DNA from: an uncultured Geobacteraceae bacterium
GTDB lineage: Bacteria > Desulfobacterota > Desulfuromonadia > Geobacterales > Pseudopelobacteraceae
DNA: 64,000 nt
Assembly (NCBI GenBank): GCA_903875605.1
Contig: CAIQWT010000017.1
Location: 1-64,000, forward strand
Reading direction: 5' to 3'
In this document: positions 20,320 through 29,768 of the stretch, in pieces
Numbering within the stretch: the first letter of the stretch is position 1
Layout of the letters: the number at the start of each line of letters is the position of its first letter
Notes under the pieces: generated by a model
What the model saw: only the letters and a program-made list of their open reading frames with translations
Told to the model about the DNA's origin: nothing
Database searches by the model: none
Made by a program: the position numbers and the translations under genes

Positions 20320-21446
20320 GACGCATTTCCTCCGAGCAGTTCATTGTAGATGGAGGTATACTCTGCCGCCATTCTCCTGTTAGAACACTCATCCTCCACT
20401 TTCTTTCTTGCCTGGAATGCAAGACTTTCTGCAACCACCGGGTACGTCATGAGTGCACGAATCTTTCCGGCCAGCTCATGGCTGTTGCCGGGAGCAAAGA
20501 GATATCCTGTTTCTCCGTCGCTCACGAGGTTCCTATTTCCGGGAATATCCGAAACCACCACGGGAACCCCGACTGCCATTGCTTCCATGACACAACGAGG
20601 AATGCCCTCCATCCGGGAGGGAAGCACAAAGACGTCAAACGTTTTCAGGAGCGCGGTGGCATCCGCTCTAAAGCCCATGAAGTCGGTCTGCGCGGCTATG
20701 TCGAGTGTCACGGTTTCGTTGTGCAGGGCATCCTGCTCGGAACCAGCGCCAACCAGCATAAGCCTGACATCAGCCAGTTCATCAAGCAACAATCGAACGG
20801 CGTTCAAAAGAGTTGAGAGATCTTTTCGTTCGATCAGCTGCCCGATGTACCCTATCAGGTATCTTTTTTTATGTAGTCTCTCAGCCGGTGCAATTCCCTG
20901 TACTTCATCGATATCGACACCGTTGAAAATCAGTCTGAGCTTCCCGACGTTGACGTTTTTTTCGATCCCGTCCGCCAAGTCTGGGGATAGCGGGCAGACC
21001 ATATCCATGAATCTGAAGAGGTTCCTGTCGATCTTTTCATACAATTTCAATTTCCTGTTCGCTTCCAGACTCCAGCCATGGGGCGTCGTGACAATCCTGC
21101 ATCCTGCTATTCTTGCCGTCAACAGACCAACTGTATCGGATTTGAAACCGTGACTATGAAGGACGTGAAATTGATTTTTACGAGCCCACCCAGCCAGGCG
21201 TACTGGAGACAGGGGATTAAACCTGCCGCCGCACTGAAAATCAAACGCCGCCAGACCTCTTTGCCGTGCCGCAGTCACCACATCGGATTGTTTTCCGTGT
21301 GCGTCAACAAGGTTTACAAGCGTTGCATCGACCTGTCCGGGATCAAGTGCTCTCATGAGCGCCAGAATCCAGCGCTCGGCGCCATAGAGACCGGTACTGC
21401 CGATAAGATGGGCAACACGTATTTTACCGTTCAGTTTTTTTCGCAC
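20316..21446 (-). CDS. Glycosyltransferase family 4 protein
   Basis: GT-B fold enzyme. N-terminal acceptor side with HLIGSTGLYGAERWILALMR and HSHGFKSDTVG; C-terminal donor side with IGYIGQLIERKDLSTLLNAV, FVLPSRMEGIPRCVMEAMAV and GVPVVVSDIPGN, containing the E-x7-E-type motif of retaining GT4 enzymes. The frame could begin at a GTG at 21452, but the GGGAG sequence fits the second GTG at 21446 with five-base spacing. The 5' end overlaps the upstream GT gene by 23 bp, and the 3' end overlaps the next gene by 4 bp, so the three are translationally linked. Specific linkage unknown. Confidence 0.85.
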   Translation of the reverse strand: MRKKLNGKIRVAHLIGSTGLYGAERWILALMRALDPGQVDATLVNLVDAHGKQSDVVTAARQRGLAAFDFQCGGRFNPLSPVRLAGWARKNQFHVLHSHGFKSDTVGLLTARIAGCRIVTTPHGWSLEANRKLKLYEKIDRNLFRFMDMVCPLSPDLADGIEKNVNVGKLRLIFNGVDIDEVQGIAPAERLHKKRYLIGYIGQLIERKDLSTLLNAVRLLLDELADVRLMLVGAGSEQDALHNETVTLDIAAQTDFMGFRADATALLKTFDVFVLPSRMEGIPRCVMEAMAVGVPVVVSDIPGNRNLVSDGETGYLFAPGNSHELAGKIRALMTYPVVAESLAFQARKKVEDECSNRRMAAEYTSIYNELLGGNAS

Positions 21447-22578
21447 AGCCACTCCCGGCAGCCTGATAGAGCTGGTGGTATTTTTTAAGAATGTGATCCA
21501 TGGAAAATTTTTCCCGTACCCTCACAGCTCCGGACTTCCCCATACTGCTGCGCAGTCCGGAGTCGCCCAGTAATCGGCACAATCCGGCGGTCAGACCGCT
21601 GACATCACCAACGTCAAATAAAAGCCCACTTTCCCCATCAAGCACCAGCTCCGGATTACCGCCGGTCCTGGTGGCCAGTACCGTCCGCCCGGCAGACATA
21701 GCCTCGAGAATAGTCATGGAGGCGGCCTCGGTGATTGATGGCAGCACAAACAGGTCACATGCCAAAAGCAATTCGTCAATATCTCTGCGACTGCCGAGCA
21801 GACTGACTCTGCCTTGAAGGTTCAGGTCAGCGACAAGTTTTTCCAACTCCTGCTGATATGTGTTGTTTCCACCACCGACGATCCAAAGACGGGCTTGCGG
21901 AAACTGGGTGGCAACCGGAGCAAAGGCCCGGATGAGCGTGCCAAAATCTTTGATCGGATCCATGCGCCCGATACTCAGGACAAGTAGATCTTTTTCCTGA
22001 AGCTGGAGTGAACTCCGCACCGCTTCCCATACGAGCCTGTTCCCCCCAACGGTATCTAACCAGATACCGTTGTATATGACCTCAATACGTCCTGCCGGCA
22101 TTTTTTCGAAAGAGACCAGACTTTGCCTGGTAAACTCTGAAACCCCGGTATATGCTGCCGTTACCAGCGTCAAAAGCTGGTTTAATACGGCACGTTTGGG
22201 GCGGAGATGATCTGGATAGTGCCGGCCATGTTCTGTTAAAATTACTGATTTTCTCCCGTTCAGCAGAGAAGCGCACGCAGCATAAAAATAGGGGGTATAC
22301 TGATGAGCGTGCATCAGATGAATTTTTCTCGTTCGGCAAATATGCCGCAATTGACCAACAAGATTGAAGTCCACTCCCGGCCGGCGCTGTAACACATCAA
22401 CGTCATACCCTTCATCAATCAGATCCTGACCGAATTCTCCCAGCGTATCGAGGCAACAGACCGACGTGCTGAAATAGTCATTATTACAGGAACGTACCAG
22501 GTCGCAGACGACACGTTCCGTGCCACCGATAACGAGACTATGCACTACCTGCAGAATATGGATCTTGTCAGCTTGCAT
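21424..22578 (-). CDS. Glycosyltransferase family 4 protein, exosortase-system type
   Basis: 384 residues, a GT-B enzyme with the start IHILQVVHSLVIGGTERVV and the acceptor-domain motif HAHQYTPYFYA seen in PEP-CTERM-associated sugar transferases. The donor half has LSIGRMDPIKDFGTLIRAFA, FVLPSITEAASMTILEAMSA and GRTVLATRTGGNPE. It transfers a sugar from an activated donor to the growing EPS unit. It lies 8 bp after the acyltransferase gene; the ribosome site is weak, suggesting coupling to upstream translation. Confidence 0.85.
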   Translation of the reverse strand: MQADKIHILQVVHSLVIGGTERVVCDLVRSCNNDYFSTSVCCLDTLGEFGQDLIDEGYDVDVLQRRPGVDFNLVGQLRHICRTRKIHLMHAHQYTPYFYAACASLLNGRKSVILTEHGRHYPDHLRPKRAVLNQLLTLVTAAYTGVSEFTRQSLVSFEKMPAGRIEVIYNGIWLDTVGGNRLVWEAVRSSLQLQEKDLLVLSIGRMDPIKDFGTLIRAFAPVATQFPQARLWIVGGGNNTYQQELEKLVADLNLQGRVSLLGSRRDIDELLLACDLFVLPSITEAASMTILEAMSAGRTVLATRTGGNPELVLDGESGLLFDVGDVSGLTAGLCRLLGDSGLRSSMGKSGAVRVREKFSMDHILKKYHQLYQAAGSGCAKKTER

Positions 22579-22586
22579 TTGAGTAG

Positions 22587-23186
22587 TTAGCCCTTGTGTT
22601 CTGTCTCGACTCTTTTTTTAAGAATCCTGGCCGGATTACCCCCGACGATACTCAGCGGTTCAACATTATTGATGACAACACTGCCGGCGGCAATGATGCT
22701 TTTTTTTCCGACATCCGCCATGACAACCGAACTGTTCCCCAGCCACGAATCTTCACCGATAGATATTTTTTGCAGCTTCCCCCCCTGCTCTCTCACCGGA
22801 ATATCGATGTAGTCAAAATTGTGCTGATTCTTCCCGCTGATTATGTCCACGTTACTACCAATCAGCACATCATCTCCGATCATGCACTCCCCTATGCAGC
22901 AGTTGGTACCTATATAGACCCTCCGACCGATCTCAATGTTCCGCTGGTTGAGTCTGGTACCAAACTCGATGCAACAATCATCCGAACATTTGGCTAGCGC
23001 AACCCGGTAAAACTGCTGACGGAGGTAATTGCCAGGAAGACCCGGTATAAGACTCAGTAACTGTGAGCAGCCTTGAAATGGCTGGTCGCTCTTTATGAAA
23101 ATCTCGCCACCACGCATGACTGCATAGAGAGGCAGTACAAGGAGAAGCGCAGTCGTTTTTACAACGTTCTTGATAATTTCTTTCAT
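22587..23186 (-). CDS. Hexapeptide-repeat acyltransferase
   Basis: 199 residues. A short N-terminal hydrophobic segment (TTALLLVLPLYAVM) may tether it to the membrane. The rest is a left-handed beta-helix acyltransferase: IEIGRRVYIGTNCCIGECMI, DDVLIGSNVDIISG, and the C-terminal IGEDSWLGNSSVVMADVGKK and PARILKK typical of the LacA/VatD group. His in KNQHNF is the likely catalytic base. In this cluster it most probably O- or N-acetylates a sugar of the polymer. It is followed 8 bp later by a GT4 gene. Confidence 0.82.
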   Translation of the reverse strand: MKEIIKNVVKTTALLLVLPLYAVMRGGEIFIKSDQPFQGCSQLLSLIPGLPGNYLRQQFYRVALAKCSDDCCIEFGTRLNQRNIEIGRRVYIGTNCCIGECMIGDDVLIGSNVDIISGKNQHNFDYIDIPVREQGGKLQKISIGEDSWLGNSSVVMADVGKKSIIAAGSVVINNVEPLSIVGGNPARILKKRVETEHKG

Positions 23187-23233
23187 GGCAGTACAATCCT
23201 TAGTTCACATGCTGATGCACCTAGCGGATATTT

Positions 23234-24523
23234 TCACAACAAGACCTGTAATACATGAATAACCGGCAGATTCCCCTCGCCATGATCCTGTGATATGAAA
23301 ATTCGCTGGCGAGCAGGATCATATGCCGCCCCAAGGATATTCCTACCTCCTGTCTGAAAGGGGAGTTCGTAGGTCCATACTGAGTACGGTGAAATATCCC
23401 ACGGTTTTTTTGTGCCATTCTTTACTAACAGCATATCGGTTGCATCATAGGCCCACACCTGGTGCACGTACGGATATCCGTGAGTTCCCTTGCTGTCATC
23501 AGCAGGATCATAGCAGTATCCGGAGCCACCGTTTACGGCCGGTTTTCCCACAAGAGCGGCATCAGACGTACCTGTCCCATAACAGCAGTTCAAACCGTGC
23601 CGACCAAAGAACAGGACGCTCCTACTACCCTCCGGAAAGACCACTCCAGTAATTTTAGTCGTCTGATTTGCGTACGGGTTGGCAGTGCTGAAGTCACCTA
23701 TGGTCCGGTGATCAGGAGGGTAATAGACAAGGGGAGAAGCGGCGATATCAACCGTAAAATCGACTTCATTGGGATTAAAGACAAATGCTGCCGGTCCAAG
23801 GGAGGTTCGCGAAATAATAGAGAGATTGCTGTTGCCAGTAATGGCACTTCCGCCAAATTCAGCCTGCCATTCGCCAGGAATTTTACTCATGTACCCGGAT
23901 ATATACCCTGCCTGAGGTGCAGGCGGGACGCCTATCCGTTTCATGCCGCTGAATTCGGCTCCATTTTTGCTCCAATCGGCGTTAGCGGTGAAATGAGTGT
24001 TGTAAGCCTGATGCGAACCGTCATAATATGCATATGCAGACGCCAGCAACCTGTTTCCGGTCAGCAATAATCCACCCAACTGCCCGCCATTTTCTATGTA
24101 CGCTCCACCAACACCTAGATTGCCGATTTTTCCATGCGTCAGATCGGTAAAATTCTGGCGTATCGTCGCAGTATTTAGAGCTCCGAGATTATTACTGCGA
24201 ACTAGAGCAGGAACATTAATCTCTGCCAACCACTGGTTGTGCCTGTGCCCAACCACGTACAGACTGTTATTGACCGCGTTATAGGCGATCGGGCCGCCTC
24301 CATAATGAAATGAGCATTTAGTGTCATTGGGGCAGCCATAATTCCCGTCAGGAACTCGAAACGCTCCCAGATATTCTATATTCGACTTCTGCAGCAATTT
24401 TTGCCTGCTTCCGCTCAACCGCTCTGAGACATCAGCCGCTGAAGATAGCACAGCCAGAAAGAGCGTTATAATCAGCGCGAGGCCCATCATCATTAGATAT
24501 ATTCCGACTTTTACGGTTCCCAT
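23234..24523 (-). CDS. Secreted propeller-like protein, paralogue of the GH16 protein N-domain
   Basis: 429 residues from the ATG at 24523 (AGGAGAGG upstream; the longer frame to 24556 begins inside the previous gene). An N-terminal hydrophobic segment (YLMMMGLALIITLFLAVLSS) is a signal or anchor. The rest aligns along its length with the first 400 residues of the GH16/Ig protein at 13442-17416: YLGAFRVP against YVGAFKVP, VLFFGRHG in both, YPYVHQVWAYDATDMLLVKN against YPYVYYVWAYDVDDLIAVKN, and GAAYDPARQRIF against GAAYDSSTQRIY. The recurring strand-like repeats suggest a beta-propeller, but the family is not one I can name. It has two adjacent CC (NCCYGTGT). It lies inside the EPS operon 19 bp after the ligase gene. 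Confidence 0.75.
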   Translation of the reverse strand: MGTVKVGIYLMMMGLALIITLFLAVLSSAADVSERLSGSRQKLLQKSNIEYLGAFRVPDGNYGCPNDTKCSFHYGGGPIAYNAVNNSLYVVGHRHNQWLAEINVPALVRSNNLGALNTATIRQNFTDLTHGKIGNLGVGGAYIENGGQLGGLLLTGNRLLASAYAYYDGSHQAYNTHFTANADWSKNGAEFSGMKRIGVPPAPQAGYISGYMSKIPGEWQAEFGGSAITGNSNLSIISRTSLGPAAFVFNPNEVDFTVDIAASPLVYYPPDHRTIGDFSTANPYANQTTKITGVVFPEGSRSVLFFGRHGLNCCYGTGTSDAALVGKPAVNGGSGYCYDPADDSKGTHGYPYVHQVWAYDATDMLLVKNGTKKPWDISPYSVWTYELPFQTGGRNILGAAYDPARQRIFISQDHGEGNLPVIHVLQVLL

Positions 24524-24542
24524 GCTTCCTCTCCTATCCCGG

Positions 24543-25844
24543 TCAGGCCTCCACAAACGGTTTGCTTATCATTACAAACAGGGCGTTACTTATCAGCAAT
24601 AAAAAATAATAGATTTCGTAGGTATTTAGACTCAGAAACAGTGAACAGACTGTCAAACCGGCAAAAGATAATGTACACGCATCGTTATAGTGACCGATGC
24701 GTGAGCTAATGATATTTTTGCTGTTTTCACTACACCACACTCTGATTCTTTTAGAGTTACGGAAGAACAGATAGACAATGACCAGATAGCAAATACCGGC
24801 TCCGACGCCTGATTCTGCGGCAAACTGCATAAAAGTATTATGGGCGACACGTGGAGAGGACTCGATAAAATCTGGCAGAGCGGTAATATACGATCCCAAA
24901 CCTACGCCTATCAACGGATGAGACTCCATAATTCTCAGACCGCCTTTCCATGCGGTCAGTCGCATTTCTGCGGAGGTCTCACTCTCGTATTCCGAAATAG
25001 TATCCGCCCTCTCTTTCATGACGCTGCCCGCTTGCCATTGATAGAAGAGTACGAATAGAATGATAAGCGGAATTGCCATAAACTTATGTTTTGTCCGGTA
25101 AAATCCAAGCAGAACAAGCACACAGAGACCGACTAAGCCACCTCGGGAACCGGTCAGAAAAACTGCATGACACCCCAGCGGAATCAGGCACCATAGAAGG
25201 TATTTAAGATAATTCTGTTTGATTTCATGGCCCAAATAATAGATAAACGGCAGACCGGTCACAAAGAGCATGGCGAAGGTATTTTCATCCCGGTAGATAG
25301 AACTGCCATTAACACTTTCCGGTCCCATGAGACGCCCCATGTTGAACTGTTCCCAGTTACTGTTCAGATACTGGCTATTGGCCCAATAAATAAGATATCC
25401 GGCAGAGATGATCATTATAATGCCGAGATATGATACTTTTTTTAGGTCATTGATGATAAGGGAGGCACAAAAATAGAACAGAAATATGCTGTTCGTTATC
25501 GAAAAGAGCTGATCCGGACTGAGTACATAGGAATCAAATTTGGCAACATACGGTCCGAAATAGTACGAAAGGGAGATACAAAGCCACAACAGGGCGAGCC
25601 AGAGGTTCTGTTTTGTTTTAAGGAAGGAGAAGTCGTAGTTATTCTGCCCGATCTGCAGCGCAATACCGCCAAGTGTAAAGACGGCTACCCAGAGAGACGC
25701 CCGCAGACCGTCGAAGTGCCACCACCATATGTACTGAGGGCCGAGAATTGCGAGCAGATAATATGCCATTATTCCAATCCATGGCTTGACAAGCGAGGAT
25801 GCAGTCGTTGAGAAGAACGTTGAATAGAATAGTATTGTTCCCAT
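24543..25844 (-). CDS. O-antigen ligase/polymerase-like membrane protein, exosortase-associated
   Basis: 433 residues with about ten hydrophobic segments. The start, with GIMAYYLLAILGPQYIWWW, and the large periplasmic loop containing TAWKGGLRIMESHPLIGVGL and HNTFMQFAAESG are features of the Wzy/WaaL superfamily and specifically of the exosortase A-associated putative O-glycosylation ligases (TIGR03097 as I recognise it). It would polymerise or transfer the lipid-linked glycan on the periplasmic side, possibly to PEP-CTERM proteins. A good ribosome site (AGGTAGGA) precedes the ATG. It is co-directional with the GT2 gene 14 bp upstream. Confidence 0.87.
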   Translation of the reverse strand: MGTILFYSTFFSTTASSLVKPWIGIMAYYLLAILGPQYIWWWHFDGLRASLWVAVFTLGGIALQIGQNNYDFSFLKTKQNLWLALLWLCISLSYYFGPYVAKFDSYVLSPDQLFSITNSIFLFYFCASLIINDLKKVSYLGIIMIISAGYLIYWANSQYLNSNWEQFNMGRLMGPESVNGSSIYRDENTFAMLFVTGLPFIYYLGHEIKQNYLKYLLWCLIPLGCHAVFLTGSRGGLVGLCVLVLLGFYRTKHKFMAIPLIILFVLFYQWQAGSVMKERADTISEYESETSAEMRLTAWKGGLRIMESHPLIGVGLGSYITALPDFIESSPRVAHNTFMQFAAESGVGAGICYLVIVYLFFRNSKRIRVWCSENSKNIISSRIGHYNDACTLSFAGLTVCSLFLSLNTYEIYYFLLLISNALFVMISKPFVEA

Positions 25845-25858
25845 GTTTTTCCTACCTT

Positions 25859-26737
25859 TCAGGCTCTTCCGGCAATAACACGAACCGCGTCACACCATAT
25901 TCTGAATTCAAAAGGCGTCTGCCAGAAAGCTTTTACGAACTGCTTCAACGAGAAGGCCATATCCTGTGCACGGGCTGATGCCCATGCAGCTGTTCTAAAA
26001 GTATACGCCCAGACTCTACGTTTTTTTGGACCGCTGATGCTTCTGCCGCGATCCGTCATTAGTATTGATGAGATGATGTTCTCTCTTGCAACGGCCTGGC
26101 GCACATAATTCCGGCTCTTTCCACTGGCATGAAACCTGTATTTTACTAGAGGTTCTGGGCAGAAACCGATGCTGCCTGATGCGGAATAACGTAACCAGAG
26201 ATCCCAGTCTTCACAAGTAAAGAGCCCCGTATTAAAACCGTTCAAGGATAAAAAACGATCTCGTTTGATGACGACACTGCTGTTGGTTATGACATTGCCC
26301 ATCAACAGATTTTCAAAAATATCACCCTCCGGCATCTCTTCTATGTCTGATTGAACGTCGGGTAAATCACCTTTATCTCCGATATTGAATCTATTGGTAT
26401 AGACCATATCATATCCTGCTGTGAGCTTATGACTCTGCATCTCAAGTTTTTCCGGGAGCCAGATATCATCTGCATCGAGAAATGCCAGATAGACTCCAGT
26501 TGCTGCTCTGGCCCCGTCGTTTCTGGCGGAGGAACAGCCTGAGTTGGGCTGGGATATTATTTTGACACGCTTTCCAAAGCTCTGTGCAACTTCAAACGTA
26601 CCGTCAGTTGAACCATCGTCTGCGACAATTACCTCACACTTCACGTTCTTCTGCTGTAAAGCTGATTCGATTGTTTCACCAAGGTATCGCTCTGAATTGA
26701 ATGCCGGTATTATCACGCTGAATAGATAGTCACGCAT
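25859..26737 (-). CDS. Glycosyltransferase family 2 protein
   Basis: 292 residues, GT-A fold. VIIPAFNSERYLGETIESAL starts the domain, followed by VIVADDGSTDGT, the DxD metal site in AFLDADDIW and a CEDWDLWLRYS segment that positions the catalytic base. Inverting GT2 enzymes of this kind add a sugar to a lipid-linked EPS intermediate in the cytoplasm. Its start overlaps the end of the preceding GT4 gene by 8 bp. Donor and acceptor not determinable. Confidence 0.87.
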   Translation of the reverse strand: MRDYLFSVIIPAFNSERYLGETIESALQQKNVKCEVIVADDGSTDGTFEVAQSFGKRVKIISQPNSGCSSARNDGARAATGVYLAFLDADDIWLPEKLEMQSHKLTAGYDMVYTNRFNIGDKGDLPDVQSDIEEMPEGDIFENLLMGNVITNSSVVIKRDRFLSLNGFNTGLFTCEDWDLWLRYSASGSIGFCPEPLVKYRFHASGKSRNYVRQAVARENIISSILMTDRGRSISGPKKRRVWAYTFRTAAWASARAQDMAFSLKQFVKAFWQTPFEFRIWCDAVRVIAGRA

Positions 26738-27941
26738 TTCCGAATACCTCCTCGTAAACCCTCATGTGGGACTCAGCAGATTTTTTCCAGTCAAAAGTCT
26801 GCGCCCGTTTGATCCCGTTCTCTGCCTGCACATTCCAGGCAGCTTCATCGGTTAAAATTTTTGAAATGCCACACGCAATTTTTTCATGATCGTCAGGGTC
26901 GAATGTGAGTCCAACATTTCCAAGCACTTCCGGTATCGAAGAACAATTTGTTGAGATCACAGGCGTGCCGCTTGCCATTGCGTGGAGTGGAGGGAATCCG
27001 AATCCCTCATAGCGTGAAGGGTAGAGAAAGAGAGCAGCGCTTCGTAAAAATTCAATCAACTCCCCTTGAGTTACCCAACCATGGATATCAACTGAATCCT
27101 CCAGCTTGAACCGATGTAATGCCTGTATCAGTGGAGACGATCCGTCCCCGCAAAAGCCTACAATTTTAAGTCGGTACTTTGCTTTGATCGACTCAGGCAC
27201 CTTAGACCATGCGGCAATTGCACCTTCAGGATTTTTCTGGTGGCTATCGCCACCAAGCATCAGTACATATCTTCGGGAATCAAGTGGAGTGTGGGATGGC
27301 CTGTCACTACATGTATCGTCGCCGTTATCCAGTAAAAATTCCCGATCTAGGCCATGGTGAATCGCGGTCACTAATGCAGTTGATATTTTGAAATATTTGA
27401 CTATATCGGAAGCCGAATAATGAGAAACCGTTATGACATGCGAGGCTCTTCTCAAAGCAATCTTGTAGGTGGACCAGATGTACGCTGCCATTCTGCTGTT
27501 ATAAAAATGCATGCACATATTTGTTTTAAATTTACTTAGGTTTGCTGCAAATCTTTTGAACAAAAGAAGATATTCGATTACGTCATGTATGGTCACAACC
27601 GTCGGTACTCCCGGGAAAAAACAAATTCTGTTCCCAGGGGTATGCAGTAGATTAATCCGGTATTTAGTGATAAGGCGTGGGAGGTAAAACTGTTCCCAGA
27701 CTACTTCAGCGTCATGGTCACAGATTATGATGCGCACATTGTCATGCCGCTTTTGAATCTCCTCCAATCTCGGCAGATAGTTGTCCGGGCAATCGTTATG
27801 CTCAAATCCCTTATTGATGAAATAATAAAACATATAGTCTTTACCGACTTCGGGTAGAAACTCGCAGAGTCGCGCCACATAGAGAGGAATGCCTCGTAGT
27901 GGACGAAGCATGAAGCGTGCATCTATGCCGATTGTTTTCAT
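26730..27941 (-). CDS. Glycosyltransferase family 4 protein
   Basis: 403 residues of GT-B type. The acceptor domain starts IGIDARFMLRPLRGIPLYVA; the donor domain includes VLMLGGDSHQKNPEGAIAAW, FLYPSRYEGFGFPPLHAMAS and GTPVISTNCSSIPEVLG. The EGFGFPP motif is the conserved E-x-GFG-type element of the mannosyl/rhamnosyl-like GT4 enzymes. It is the first gene of the block 17.9-27.9 kb, with a GT-rich 350-bp region upstream that should carry the promoter. A ribosome site (AAAGGTG) lies eight bases before the ATG. Confidence 0.85.
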   Translation of the reverse strand: MKTIGIDARFMLRPLRGIPLYVARLCEFLPEVGKDYMFYYFINKGFEHNDCPDNYLPRLEEIQKRHDNVRIIICDHDAEVVWEQFYLPRLITKYRINLLHTPGNRICFFPGVPTVVTIHDVIEYLLLFKRFAANLSKFKTNMCMHFYNSRMAAYIWSTYKIALRRASHVITVSHYSASDIVKYFKISTALVTAIHHGLDREFLLDNGDDTCSDRPSHTPLDSRRYVLMLGGDSHQKNPEGAIAAWSKVPESIKAKYRLKIVGFCGDGSSPLIQALHRFKLEDSVDIHGWVTQGELIEFLRSAALFLYPSRYEGFGFPPLHAMASGTPVISTNCSSIPEVLGNVGLTFDPDDHEKIACGISKILTDEAAWNVQAENGIKRAQTFDWKKSAESHMRVYEEVFGNA

Positions 27942-28290
27942 GTACGCACCTTTTGACTTGACGGCAGAACTTATTCGCCTTTTTTACCAGTCTCACAGAT
28001 TATCATGAAGGTCACTACTCACATAATTCTGAGAGTTTTAGACCACAGCTTATTGCGTAGTTACAAAGACAATGCCAATGCCATTTTTATTTTTATGCCT
28101 TTAATAACAGTATATTGCACAATTAACTCTGCGCATATAGTTAAGAATTGATGTTAATGGATGGCTGATTTGAATCTTGCAAACATGGAACATACGTATG
28201 GAAAGGTGTTACGCGGGGAATGTTAAAAATAGTGCAGATGTTATTCCGTACCAACTAGGTGGGCATGTATTATTTGTGATATTTTATTTT
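27942..28290. other. Intergenic region upstream of the 26.7-27.9 kb glycosyltransferase gene
   Basis: No gene is seen in these 349 bp. The sequence is AT-rich and should hold the promoter for the minus-strand block starting at 27941. A duplicated TGGCATTGGCAT on the minus strand (near 28070-28084) recalls a sigma-54 -24 element, but the -12 GC is absent. No terminator hairpin with a U-run was found for the beta-helix gene that ends at 28291. Confidence 0.5.
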
Positions 28291-29625
28291 TCATTTACCG
28301 ACCTTTAGCTCGACAAATTCGTCAGCTCCTGCATTCACCTTTCCGCCGGACGGTCTTGGGGCTCCATCAATGTCCGTGGATACTAAAGCCGATGACGCAG
28401 TATCGATTATGACCTTGGCGCGAATATCAGGGGTATCGACTAGATGGAGATTGCCGGAAGGAGCATCGACAAAAATGTCTGTATTCGCACTAAGATAGTT
28501 ACCGCTTCGGTGGCAGGTACCGCCATCTCTGGTAGAAATCGGTGCATCTGACAGGTTGTTCCTGGCTTCTGCACCAAAAGTATTGAAGCGATATTCAATG
28601 CTATTGGTGACATTATTATTAGTAAGTATCGTATTGTGGTATACCGCAGAAGTTGGTGAATTCCAAACTAGAATGGATGCATCGGAATTTGCCCCACGGT
28701 ACTCGCTCATAAGATTCGGTGCAAGATAGACAAAATTGTTACGTATTACACCACCATAATGGTCGAATCCGCCTACATCCTGAAGACCGTAGGCAATGGA
28801 CCTGTCAACATTAATGAAAACATTATTTTCTGTAACCGTATTTTTTGAATGGTTCCAGACAAGTACTGCGGGATTCCATAAATAGTCGGCGGAATCAGGA
28901 GTATGAAGATTTTTGAATAGATTCCCCCTGATCTTCCAACCATCAACGGCATGGGCGCTAATACCATTGGTGTACCCTATCTTACCTGCATGGTGTGGCG
29001 TTCCATTCGTATATTCAAACCATGAGTATTCAATTATTCCGTTTTTAACACCAATACCATTGGCTGCGTCAGTAGGGTTTGATTTGATAAACTGCGAACC
29101 TGCATCCAATAGCTTCACGCTATAGACATGAGGAGATTGTGTACCGGCGTTGAACACTACTTCATTTTCGTAGGTCTCACGAATGGTCAGATGCGCTATG
29201 GTAGTATGCACTGAATTTGACCAGATACCGTATAGAACATTTCCGTAGTTTGCACTGTCCATGCCCTTTCCTACCAGTACAACGTCGTCACAGCCTGAAA
29301 CCCCTCTGATGGTTACGTCATCTTTATTATTAATATATATAGAGCCAGTTAGATTGTATCTGCCATTGGCAAGAACAATTGTGTCTCCAGACTGAAGAGA
29401 TGAAATAGCCGACTGAAGCTGAGCTTCAGTTTTAACATGTACGATGCGAATCCCGGTTATCGGTAACGCGCTAACATTACAGGCAGAACCATGTAGCAAA
29501 CCATCGGTTGACTCCAGATGAATTCGTGCATCCGTAGCAAGTAAGTTTCCTGTTTTTTGGACAGCAGAGCATGCTGGAATACAAATACAGATAATTAGTG
29601 ATGAAATCAGATATTTTACTGTCAT
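28291..29625 (-). CDS. Right-handed beta-helix lipoprotein, polysaccharide lyase-like
   Basis: 444 residues. The N-terminus is a signal with a lipobox-like IPAC (Cys19), so it is probably lipid-anchored. The domain begins with the pattern of PL6/pectate-lyase-like proteins: VHVKTEAQLQSAISSLQSGD, TIVLANGRYNLTG and DDVTIRGVSG, then successive short strands rich in Asn and His (HAGKIGYTNGIS, NHSKNTVTENNVF) to a C-terminal NAGADEF. These proteins bind or cleave acidic polysaccharides by beta-elimination. Because the EPS probably contains uronic acids, an EPS-trimming lyase is plausible. It is transcribed away from the PEP-CTERM gene and the two share a 206-bp control region. Confidence 0.78.
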   Translation of the reverse strand: MTVKYLISSLIICICIPACSAVQKTGNLLATDARIHLESTDGLLHGSACNVSALPITGIRIVHVKTEAQLQSAISSLQSGDTIVLANGRYNLTGSIYINNKDDVTIRGVSGCDDVVLVGKGMDSANYGNVLYGIWSNSVHTTIAHLTIRETYENEVVFNAGTQSPHVYSVKLLDAGSQFIKSNPTDAANGIGVKNGIIEYSWFEYTNGTPHHAGKIGYTNGISAHAVDGWKIRGNLFKNLHTPDSADYLWNPAVLVWNHSKNTVTENNVFINVDRSIAYGLQDVGGFDHYGGVIRNNFVYLAPNLMSEYRGANSDASILVWNSPTSAVYHNTILTNNNVTNSIEYRFNTFGAEARNNLSDAPISTRDGGTCHRSGNYLSANTDIFVDAPSGNLHLVDTPDIRAKVIIDTASSALVSTDIDGAPRPSGGKVNAGADEFVELKVGK

Positions 29626-29681
29626 GTCTTCTCCTGAAAAAAGTTTCTTTTAGATGCAACCCGTTGTAGGCGTAAAATATC

Positions 29682-29699
29682 ACCTGACATCTGTCGGGT
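29682..29699. promoter_or_regulatory. 18-bp palindrome, candidate enhancer site for a sigma-54 activator
   Basis: ACCTGACATCTGTCGGGT is an inverted repeat with 7 of 8 arm positions matching (ACCTGACA / TGTCGGGT around TC). Its centre lies about 105 bp upstream of the start expected from the sigma-54 promoter at 29769-29784, the normal place for an upstream activating sequence. PrsR, encoded in this window, is the most likely binder (inference). Confidence 0.5.
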
Positions 29700-29768
29700 A
29701 ATCTTACATATCGATTTTTAAAATAAATTAAAATTAAATTTATATTGTTATTACAGCATATTACGCTT

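Noticed and set aside
20350-21153. 267-codon plus-strand frame
   Set aside because: Serine-rich shadow of the GT4 gene on the opposite strand; no start signal and no domain.
28068-28086. Sigma-54-like element TGGCATTGGCATTGTC on the minus strand
   Set aside because: The -12 half lacks the invariant GC (TTGT instead of TTGC), so it is not a credible promoter without further evidence.
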